Assembly (NCBI RefSeq): GCF_002128405.1
Contig: NZ_NETJ01000003.1
Coordinates: forward strand, 434,001 to 498,000
Direction of reading: 5' to 3'
Source of the DNA: Gottfriedia solisilvae
GTDB lineage: Bacteria; Bacillota; Bacilli; Bacillales; Bacillaceae_G
Length of the DNA stretch: 64,000 bases
Positions 37,163 through 43,895 of this stretch are shown here, in pieces. Within the stretch, counting starts at the first letter, position 1. The number at the start of each line of letters is the position of its first letter. Made by a program: the position numbers and the translations under genes. The notes under the pieces are model-generated. The model had not been told where the DNA came from and did not search any database. It saw nothing but the letters and a program-made list of their open reading frames with translations.

Positions 37163-37580
37163 TCGTCTTATGCTTGTCGGGGCTAAACAGTCGCGTCCAC
37201 ATTTCTTGATGTCTAGTTCTGGCTCCTAGCCCCTCGAGGTCATAAGCCAAGGCCCAGTAAAGGTTAAAAAGCAACCTCCACTGGTCCTTGTCTTATGCTT
37301 GTCGGGGCTGAACAGTCGCCTCCACATTTCTTGATGTCTAGTTCCGGCTCCTAGCCCCTCGAGGTCATAAGCCAAGGCCCAGTAAAGGTTAAAAAGCAAC
37401 CTCCACTGGTCCTTGTCTTATGCTTGTCGGGGCAAAACAGTCGCCTCCACATTTCTTGATGTCTAGTTCCGGCTCCTAGCCCCTCGAGGTCATAAGCCAA
37501 GGCCCAGTAAAGGTTAAAAAGCAACCTCCACTGGGCCTTGGCTTATGCATGTCGGGGCTGAACAGTCGCCTCCACATTTC
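37163..37580 (-). repeat. Structured ~125-bp tandem repeat, array C (3 units plus a partial)
   Basis: Read on the minus strand, units start with GAAATGTGGAGGCG at 37580, 37455 and 37330 and GAAATGTGGACGCG at 37205, an exact 125-bp period; the last unit is cut at about 37163. The first unit has the best hairpin of all: CATAAGCCAAGGCCCAGT pairs with ACTGGGCCTTGGCTTATG around an inner GGAGGTT / AACCTTT stem, and the outer pair is AGCCCC / GGGGCT. The array begins on the very next base after the stop codon of the rodA-type gene. Confidence 0.95.
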
Positions 37581-38744
37581 TTAGTTAAACATATATTTAT
37601 TTGTTCTTGATCTTACGTTTAGGATGAAGCCGATTGCTAGGAGGTTGGTTGCTAGTGAGCTTCCTCCGTAGCTGATGAAAGGTAGGGTAATACCTGTAAT
37701 CGGTAGTAGTCCGATTGTCATCCCGATATTTTGGAAGATTTGGAAGGTGAACATTCCAACAACACCTGCGCAGATATAGCTTCCGAATTTGTCATTACTT
37801 TCTAATGCGATGTGGATCATTCGGTAGATCAGTAGGAAGAAGAATGAGATGACTACGCTGGCACCGATAAATCCATATTGTTCGCATATTACTGTGAAAA
37901 TGAAATCTGTATGTGGTTCAGGGAAGTAAGCTTCTCCGTTATGGAACCCTTTACCTGTTAGCATACCTGAACCTGCAGCCATTAGAGCTTGTGTCAGTTG
38001 ATAACCTTGAGTTGGATATTCATATGGTGCTAACCAGCCGTAGAAACGATTTAGTTGGTATTCCTGTAGTACGTGAGCTGTGAAAAATTCAAAATGGAAT
38101 AAGAAAAGATAAACCATGAATGATCCTAGTGCAACCGTTAAACCAACTAAAGCAAGAATGTATCTCCAACGAATTCCAGAAACTAATATCATTGTAGCAA
38201 TAATTGCACACATAACCATTGTGTTCCCTAAATCAGGTTCTTTTGCAATTAGTAATAATGGTGGTAATGATATCCCAATGATTTTAAATAGTAAAAATAT
38301 ATCTTCTTTTTTACCACGAACCGAGTACGTTTCATTATGTTTAGAGATAATTGTTCCAAGAATAATGATCATAAATATTTTCATTAATTCAGATGGTTGG
38401 AAATTCCCTACACCGGGAATACTGTACCATGCAGTTGCACCTTTAATTGTTAATGCACCTGGAACATTCAGTTCTAATCCAAGTAGTAAGAGTAAACCAA
38501 CACCATACATATACCAAATAACATTTTTATAACGATCAAAGTCAATGATCATAATGACGGCAATTCCAACAAATCCAATGACATACCATTTAATTTGTTG
38601 AGCGGCAAAGTTTATACTTCTAAGATTTTCAGGAAGGCTCGGTTGTGCACTTGTAATTGCAAGATAACTTATCGCAGCAATAGAAAATAGGATAAAAAGT
38701 AATTTAAAGTCAATTTGAAAGGGAGATGTACGGTCTTCCTTCAT
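37581..38744 (-). CDS. SEDS glycan polymerase, RodA/FtsW type
   Basis: 387 residues with about ten membrane spans. SEDS landmarks are present: KGATAWYSIPGVGNFQPSEL, EPDLGNTMVM, FPEPHTDFIFTVICEQYGF and GLLPITGITLPFISYGGSS. SEDS proteins polymerise lipid II into peptidoglycan with a partner transpeptidase. The overall form is nearer RodA than FtsW, but the assignment among RodA, FtsW and SpoVE is inferred. It occupies the place where B. subtilis carries thiamine genes before fabI. Confidence 0.88.
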   Translation of the reverse strand: MKEDRTSPFQIDFKLLFILFSIAAISYLAITSAQPSLPENLRSINFAAQQIKWYVIGFVGIAVIMIIDFDRYKNVIWYMYGVGLLLLLGLELNVPGALTIKGATAWYSIPGVGNFQPSELMKIFMIIILGTIISKHNETYSVRGKKEDIFLLFKIIGISLPPLLLIAKEPDLGNTMVMCAIIATMILVSGIRWRYILALVGLTVALGSFMVYLFLFHFEFFTAHVLQEYQLNRFYGWLAPYEYPTQGYQLTQALMAAGSGMLTGKGFHNGEAYFPEPHTDFIFTVICEQYGFIGASVVISFFFLLIYRMIHIALESNDKFGSYICAGVVGMFTFQIFQNIGMTIGLLPITGITLPFISYGGSSLATNLLAIGFILNVRSRTNKYMFN

Positions 38745-38927
38745 GTCCTCACCTCTCTATAATATGTTTTATTAGTATGCATTTTAAATAGCATTTTTAA
38801 ATGCCGACAATCATCATTATAATTTATTTTTGTTATTAAAGGAATTCAAAACTATGAACTCATGATAATTTCATCATTTATTTCTATAATCTTCAAAAAA
38901 ACCGGTAGATAACTTTACTATTTCCAA

Positions 38928-38967
38928 TTGAAAGTATTTATGCTACTATTTTAGTATCTACTACTAA
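38928..38967 (+). promoter_or_regulatory. fabI promoter with FapR operator
   Basis: TTGAAA (38928-38933) and TAGTAT (38952-38957) form a promoter with an 18-base spacer. TTAGTATCTACTACTAA (38951-38967) is a near-perfect 17-bp palindrome of the FapR type overlapping the -10 box and start point. This parallels the fabHF operator 28 kb away. Confidence 0.82.
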
Positions 38968-38993
38968 TAACTAATATTAAGGAGTGCGGATCT

Positions 38994-39764
38994 ATGATTT
39001 CATTAAAAGGTAAAACATTTGTTGTAATGGGAGTTGCAAACTTCAGAAGTATTGCTTGGGGTATTGCACAGTCACTACATACGGCAGGAGCAAATTTAAT
39101 TTTTACTTATGCAAATGAGAGACTTGAAAAAGGTGTTCGTGAACTAGCTGATAGTTTAGAAAATCCGAATACAATTCTTGTTCAGTGTGATGTAACAAGC
39201 GATGAAGATTTAGCTAAATGTTTCGCTTCAATTAAAGAACAAGTTGGTTCAATTCACGGTGTGGCTCATTGTATCGCTTTTGCTAACAAAGAAGATTTAA
39301 AAGGTGAATTTGTTGATACAAGTCGTGCTGGATATTTATTATCACAAGATGTTAGTGCGTATTCATTAGTTGCAGTTGCACGTGAAGCAAAAGCAGTTAT
39401 GGCTGAAGGTGGAAGTATTGTAACGTTAACTTACTTAGGTGGAGAGCGCGTAATGCAAAATTACAATTTAATGGGCGTTTCAAAAGCTGCATTAGAAGCT
39501 TCTGTTCGTTATTTGGCAAATGACTTAGGTAAGTACAATATTCGTGTAAATTCAATTTCTGCTGGTCCTATTCGTACACTTTCAGCTAAAGGTGTAGGAG
39601 ACTTTAATACAATCTTAAAAGAAATTGAAGAAAAAGCTCCGTTACGTAGAAACGTAACGCAAGAAGAAGTTGGAGATTCTGCTGTATTCTTATTCAGTGA
39701 TTTATCAAGAGGTATTACTGGTGAGAACCTTCACGTTGACTCTGGCTATCATATCATGGGATAA
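38994..39764 (+). CDS. fabI: Enoyl-ACP reductase
   Basis: 256 residues. SDR fold with the FabI-type catalytic pair Tyr157 and Lys164 in YNLMGVSK and the early motif GVANFRSIAWGIA. Performs the last reduction of each fatty acid elongation cycle; target of triclosan. AAGGAGTGC lies before the ATG. Monocistronic with its own terminator. Confidence 0.96.
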   Translation: MISLKGKTFVVMGVANFRSIAWGIAQSLHTAGANLIFTYANERLEKGVRELADSLENPNTILVQCDVTSDEDLAKCFASIKEQVGSIHGVAHCIAFANKEDLKGEFVDTSRAGYLLSQDVSAYSLVAVAREAKAVMAEGGSIVTLTYLGGERVMQNYNLMGVSKAALEASVRYLANDLGKYNIRVNSISAGPIRTLSAKGVGDFNTILKEIEEKAPLRRNVTQEEVGDSAVFLFSDLSRGITGENLHVDSGYHIMG

Positions 39765-39804
39765 ATGTCTGAATCTCTTGGTTTTATTCTTTGACTATAA
39801 ACAG

Positions 39805-39845
39805 AAAGGTGCCTTATTGTGTTATCACAAAAAAGGCACCTTTTT
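39805..39845 (+). terminator. Terminator of fabI
   Basis: AAAGGTGCC / GGCACCTTT with an A/T-rich loop and a T-run. Confidence 0.85.
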
Positions 39846-39901
39846 ATATTTGTTGAAGAAAATTGATTTGTCCATATAATTTATCTCGATGATCCTTTTT
39901 A

Positions 39902-40567
39902 TTATGGAATGAAGATTGATTTTAAGTGACGGAGACCGACTAATATAATCTCACCCTTCGAGGTAATTAACTGAATGAAGTTTGAATCAATTGAATCTAA
40001 TTTACCTATATATTCATTTCGTTCTCCACTATTGATAACAACCAATTCACCATTTAATTTGTTTAATTGGACATCTAAAGTTCTTGCTAAAGGTATATTG
40101 GAAGGGTTTACTGGAAGCAAGTTATTGCTTAGCGTATACGGGGTTTGCTCTGTAAGGTATGGAATTAGCCATTTTAGGTGTTGAAGTGATATATACATTA
40201 CTTTATAAACAGGTGAGTAAAATACAAAGTAATTATTCATGATTGTTGTGATGTAACCATGAAAAGAATGAGAATTTGTAACTTTTATTTCTACAAATAT
40301 CCCTTTAGCAGCTGTTAATACTTTTCTAAGCGATAATTCGTCTTTTTCATGCTCTAACTCTTGTAGTGAAGGGACCGTACCATATGACTCCTTATTCAAA
40401 CTCTCACTTACATTTTGAATGTGAAGAAGGGGGATATAAAGAAAATTCTCGCCATTGAACAGGACTAATAAGTCATTTCCTACTTCTAATAAAATGCCTT
40501 CTACAATGTTTTTACCGGAAACTTCAATCGTAACTTGCATGTTGAGAAAATGTTTAAAGCTTGCCAT
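39902..40567 (-). CDS. CotB-like spore coat protein, three Sm-like repeats
   Basis: 221 residues from the ATG at 40567 (AAAGGAG 7 bases upstream). Three copies of a ~45-residue Sm-like unit of the CotB type: NMQVTIEV..GILLEVGND..YIPLLHIQNV, GIFVEIKV..GYITTIMNN..YISLQHLKWL and GELVVINS..GKLDSIDSN..LVGLRHLKSI, separated by variable linkers. No Ser/Lys-rich tail of the kind B. subtilis CotB carries. Coat location is inferred from the family and from the cotO and cotZ neighbours. Confidence 0.72.
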   Translation of the reverse strand: MASFKHFLNMQVTIEVSGKNIVEGILLEVGNDLLVLFNGENFLYIPLLHIQNVSESLNKESYGTVPSLQELEHEKDELSLRKVLTAAKGIFVEIKVTNSHSFHGYITTIMNNYFVFYSPVYKVMYISLQHLKWLIPYLTEQTPYTLSNNLLPVNPSNIPLARTLDVQLNKLNGELVVINSGERNEYIGKLDSIDSNFIQLITSKGEIILVGLRHLKSIFIP

Positions 40568-40693
40568 TATTTTCTCCTTTCTTGAAAGATAAACCGTAAG
40601 AATCATTCATTTGTTTCTTATTTGAAGATTGATTTTCTCAAGTTTTATAGTGAACTGTGTTTGCTTTAAAATATGGCTTTGTGAAAAGTGAAT

Positions 40694-40806
40694 GTTCTCA
40701 TGCTTAGTTTTCGTAGAGGGCGCGCGGTAAGCCCCTTTGGTGCACAGATGCGCCTTTAGGGGAATCACGTGTCCCGCTACTGCCATATGAGTCTCGAACT
40801 TTCTAC
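40694..40806 (+). repeat. Family 2 intergenic repeat, copy 4 (diverged)
   Basis: TAGTTTTCGTAGAGGGCGCG, GTGTCCCGCTACTGCCATATG and AGTCTCGAAC line up in order with the blocks of copies 1 and 3 but with many changes. GC-rich against the surroundings. Confidence 0.6.
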
Positions 40807-41190
40807 ATTAAATAACTTGTTTTCCACCTAAGCCTGTCTAAACACAGCAATTTTTAAAAAAGTTTTCATTACATATCAACAAGAATCATTGATTAAGCAT
40901 AAAATAAACAAAGTATGACATATTAAATGACTTAGTCATTTTAGTGCCTGTCTGAAATGAAAGATTAGTAATGATTGATCATCATTTCCTATTGTTTATT
41001 TTGAAGTAATCTTCATCATTTTTATTAATGGAAGTACCACTCAAAATTAAGTATCTTGTAAAACAAATAGTATATATCATATGAAAGTTAAATGATCTAA
41101 TCAAATACTTTTACTTAGATCGATAGAACGTCGTTAAGTATGAATGTAGTTGCTTTAACATAATTAGAATGGTATGAGAGAATAAATGTT

Positions 41191-41225
41191 AAAAAAAAGG
41201 GTCGTTTTATAAGTATAAAACGACC
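41191..41225 (-). terminator. Terminator of the second cotB-like gene
   Basis: GGTCGTTTTAT / ATAAAACGACC with a 4-base loop and T8 on the minus strand. Confidence 0.85.
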
Positions 41226-41235
41226 GATCTAAACA

Positions 41236-41709
41236 TTATTTTCTTCTTCTTAATGTTTGGCTTGTCGTATTACTTCTTTCATAAACTTCGAATTTTTCTC
41301 CGAAACTTACACTTTTAATATGATAAGTAGCAATATAAACTAGTTCATCGTTGAAAGAAATTTCAACATAATCATTGTTTGCATCAAGAAGAATACCTTC
41401 TACTTTGTCATGGCCACCACGATTGATTTTTACCCATTGTCTAACTTGTGAATTTAATAAGTCCACGAAGCTTTCATTTGGTAAAAGCTCAATTGTATTA
41501 AACATTTCATTATAGTTAAGTTTACCTTTTGCAAATGAAGTTACGCTTTTTAAATGAGAGTATGGGAAGTAAATTACGCCTTCAGCCTCTGTAAAAAGAG
41601 CAATATGTGTTCCATATGCACCAAGTAGTAAACCTTCTTTTGATTCGTGACCTCCTCGACCAATTCTAACTCCTTTACCTACGAATACTGAGAATAACTC
41701 TTTATTCAC
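41236..41709 (-). CDS. CotB-like spore coat protein, two Sm-like repeats
   Basis: 157 residues. Two clear CotB units: VRIGRGGHESKEGLLLGAYG..YFPYSHLKSV and VKINRGGHDKVEGILLDANN..YIATYHIKSV, with the RGGxE/D signature of B. subtilis CotB. It ends in a short Arg-rich tail RRRK, perhaps a remnant of the longer charged tail. Start supported by AAGGAGCG on the minus strand. It lies between the other CotB-like gene and cotO, so all four coat genes are close together. Confidence 0.8.
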   Translation of the reverse strand: MNKELFSVFVGKGVRIGRGGHESKEGLLLGAYGTHIALFTEAEGVIYFPYSHLKSVTSFAKGKLNYNEMFNTIELLPNESFVDLLNSQVRQWVKINRGGHDKVEGILLDANNDYVEISFNDELVYIATYHIKSVSFGEKFEVYERSNTTSQTLRRRK

Positions 41710-41948
41710 TTTTTCATCGCTCCTTGTTTTTTCTGTGCGGTTACAATGTATTTATATGTGCCCTGTCAATTGTTTGTACTAGGATATTTGTCCAATTTCT
41801 ACAAATATGTATAAAATTAGTCAATTGTCGATGGGAAAATAAACTAGAAATAGTAGAAGAATGCTTATTTGCACCAAAAAAATCTAACATGAGAACTATT
41901 GTCCTCACATATATTTTATAAGAGCACACATGTGAGGGAGGAACAGCT

Positions 41949-42434
41949 ATGGCACGAAAAGAATCACAAGAAGGAGTAAAACCTTTGTTATATATTGCTC
42001 AACCTGACCTTGAAGAAGCCAAGCTAAATATACAACATTCCTATGTAGTCAAAGTAAATAAGCAGGAAAAGAAAGCGAAAAAAAACGATTATGTAGAGTC
42101 ACATTATGAAGAAGTTGAAAATGTAGAAGAAGTTGAAGAAATTGAGGATGCTCAAGATGAATTAGACAGTCCAGAAAATCAAGTGCAAGAAGATAAAGGT
42201 TGGGTAAAAAAACCTTTTAAAGCAATGACGAATGAAGAAAAAGTGTATTTCATGGTTAATAAACCACATTATATTCCTAAGGTTGAATGTCGCATCCGTA
42301 CAAAAAACGATTTGTATATTGGATATATCTTAGCCTATAACGAAGGAAAAGTTGCAGTGAAGATCACATCAAGTATCAATAATATTGAAATTCCATTAGA
42401 AGAAATTGTCAGTATTCAAATGGTTGGTATATAG
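41949..42434 (+). CDS. cotO: Spore coat assembly protein CotO (YjbX)
   Basis: 161 residues. Short conserved N-terminus (KPLLYIAQPDLEEAK), an acidic middle with VE/EE repeats (residues ~55-85), and a conserved C-terminal domain starting KPFKAMTNEEKVYFMVNK and ending IEIPLEEIVSIQMVGI. This fits CotO, a morphogenetic coat protein that joins the outer layers. GAGGGAGG before the ATG. Divergent from the cotB-like gene, convergent with cotZ, and directly following the fabI region as in B. subtilis. Confidence 0.85.
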   Translation: MARKESQEGVKPLLYIAQPDLEEAKLNIQHSYVVKVNKQEKKAKKNDYVESHYEEVENVEEVEEIEDAQDELDSPENQVQEDKGWVKKPFKAMTNEEKVYFMVNKPHYIPKVECRIRTKNDLYIGYILAYNEGKVAVKITSSINNIEIPLEEIVSIQMVGI

Positions 42435-42440
42435 ACACAT

Positions 42441-42481
42441 AAAAAGGTGGTAGATATAGTAATCTACCACCCATAGTTTTT
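42441..42481. terminator. Shared terminator between cotO and cotZ
   Basis: GGTGGTAGAT / ATCTACCACC with a 6-base loop. T5 follows directly on the minus strand and a T6 run a few bases on for the plus strand. Confidence 0.8.
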
Positions 42482-42494
42482 TAGTTTACATGAA

Positions 42495-43031
42495 TTATAA
42501 ATTGTTAACGTGAACGTCACGTAAGCATTGGATTGCAACAAAAGCATCTAAATCAACAGTGATACATGTGTTAGAAGCAACGAAGAAATCAGCGTCAACT
42601 AGGTCACAGAAATCTTGGCGATCTTTGTTGTTGTTGTTTTTGTTGTTGTCTCTGTCAGCTCCAACTAGTGCTCTTAATACTGCACAGTCATCATCTACAC
42701 TTTCAACACGGAAAACAACTGAATCTTGACAATTATTTCTTCTGTTTTTGTCATTATTGTCATTATTGTCATCATTTCTATTGTCGTTTCTGTCTCTCAT
42801 GTTGTTTAGAAATGCAGGTACTCTAAATAACTCACCATTAGGTAAATATAGTAAGAAAGGGCGAGTATTTGCAAGTGGTACATTTGGATTAGCGCCTAAG
42901 AATGGAACATCACAACCTGTTGGGCAAGTGTTTGTTGCGCAATCTTGTAATTCATTAATGAATTTTACTACGTCGCTAACACAATTGTTGTCATTATTTC
43001 TTTTGTGATTATTGTTGTCTTTGCAACTCAT
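42495..43031 (-). CDS. cotZ: CotZ/CotY-family spore coat crust protein
   Basis: 178 residues from the ATG at 43031 (AAGGAGTG upstream; an in-frame GTG lies inside that site). Family features: Cys-rich, CVSDVVKFINELQDCATNTC, PNGELFRVPAF, FRVESVDDDCAVLRAL and a C-terminal CITVDLDAFVAIQCLRDV. These proteins self-assemble by disulfides into the outermost coat layer. Odd here: two Asn/Asp/Lys/Arg-only insertions (about residues 79-100 and 126-138) and an N-rich N-terminus. CotZ versus CotY or ExsY cannot be decided. Confidence 0.88.
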   Translation of the reverse strand: MSCKDNNNHKRNNDNNCVSDVVKFINELQDCATNTCPTGCDVPFLGANPNVPLANTRPFLLYLPNGELFRVPAFLNNMRDRNDNRNDDNNDNNDKNRRNNCQDSVVFRVESVDDDCAVLRALVGADRDNNKNNNNKDRQDFCDLVDADFFVASNTCITVDLDAFVAIQCLRDVHVNNL

Positions 43032-43224
43032 CTTTTTCACTCCTTATCATTTAAGATGGATATTACATTAATATGATATTAAGGAGGTGGGAATCGGTTA
43101 CTGTTGATTTTTGCTTTTTAAAGAAATGGGCTTAGTGAAATGATCTTGTGGAAGTATTGTAAGGGTTTAGGATGAATAAACTGGTTTAAACATAGATGAT
43201 TACGAGTAGAGTGAGGCTATTAAG

Positions 43225-43578
43225 ATGATTAGTATGACTTGGTTACTATTAGTACTCCTTACATTAGCTAGTTTTAGACTGACCAGATTAGTTGTTCATG
43301 ATAAGATTACATCGTTTATTAGAAGGCCTTTTATTGATGAAATCACGATTGAAGAAGAGGGAATTCCCGTCACTTATACAAAGATTAAAGGAAAGGGAAT
43401 TCAATATTTTATTGGAGAGCTACTTAGTTGTACATGGTGTAGCGGAATTTGGTGTACTGCTTTGTTACTACTAATATATGTATTATTCCCAGGAGTGGGA
43501 GAAGTCATCATCATCTTATTATCCATTGCTGGTGCGGCTGGTGTAATTGAAGCATTGGTTAATAGATTAAGTTTGTGA
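43225..43578 (+). CDS. yjcA: YjcA-type sporulation protein (DUF1360)
   Basis: 117 residues. Two hydrophobic spans (residues 4-18 and ~80-105) flank the DUF1360 core ELLSCTWCSGIWCTALLLL with its three cysteines. B. subtilis yjcA is expressed late in sporulation in the mother cell; the exact role is unknown. The ATG at 43225 follows GTGAGG at modest spacing; an ATG three codons on is possible. Placed next to cotZ. Confidence 0.88.
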   Translation: MISMTWLLLVLLTLASFRLTRLVVHDKITSFIRRPFIDEITIEEEGIPVTYTKIKGKGIQYFIGELLSCTWCSGIWCTALLLLIYVLFPGVGEVIIILLSIAGAAGVIEALVNRLSL

Positions 43579-43646
43579 TATTTGTCTGAACGATTATCTT
43601 ATTCCTTCATATACTATCAAGAAAAAACTTTTTTAGGAGGGAAGCT

Positions 43647-43835
43647 ATGTACAATCGTCAACAAGGACAACAATTAACAAGTCAACAATGGCAACAACTT
43701 CAACAACAGCAATGGCAACAACAAATGCAACAAATGAATCAGCAACAATATGCAAATCCGTATGCACAACAAGGTCAGCCGACAGGTTATGTAAAAAAAT
43801 CCGGCTGTGGTTGTGGGCGAAGATCTCCTCGTTAA
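43647..43835 (+). CDS. Small Gln-rich protein with a Cys-Gly tail
   Basis: 62 residues. Residues 4-46 are mostly Gln with scattered Trp, Met and Tyr, and the end is KKSGCGCGRRSPR. AGGAGG lies 9 bases before the ATG. No family recognised. Its place among coat genes and its Q/Y/C-rich make-up suggest a cross-linked spore coat component (inference). It stands where B. subtilis has spoVIF, but is not related to it as far as I can see. Confidence 0.7.
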   Translation: MYNRQQGQQLTSQQWQQLQQQQWQQQMQQMNQQQYANPYAQQGQPTGYVKKSGCGCGRRSPR

Positions 43836-43849
43836 TCACAAACAAACAT

Positions 43850-43890
43850 AAAAAAGGGTGAGCTATAGAAGGCTCACCCTATACTTTTTT
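43850..43890. terminator. Bidirectional terminator before yjcD
   Basis: AGGGTGAGC / GCTCACCCT with an 8-base loop. T6 lies slightly downstream on plus, an A5 run gives T5 on minus. Confidence 0.8.
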
Positions 43891-43895
43891 CTATT

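Larger units (their letters stand above)
40568..41235. other. 668-bp gene-free stretch between the two cotB-like genes
   Basis: Holds a family 2 repeat (40694-40806) and a minus-strand terminator at 41191-41225 (GGTCGTTTTAT / ATAAAACGACC, T8 on the minus strand) for the gene beyond. Otherwise AT-rich with no gene seen. Confidence 0.6.

Noticed and set aside
41724-41929. Overlapping open frames on both strands between the cotB-like gene and cotO
   Set aside because: No ribosome sites, odd composition, and the region should contain divergent coat-gene promoters.
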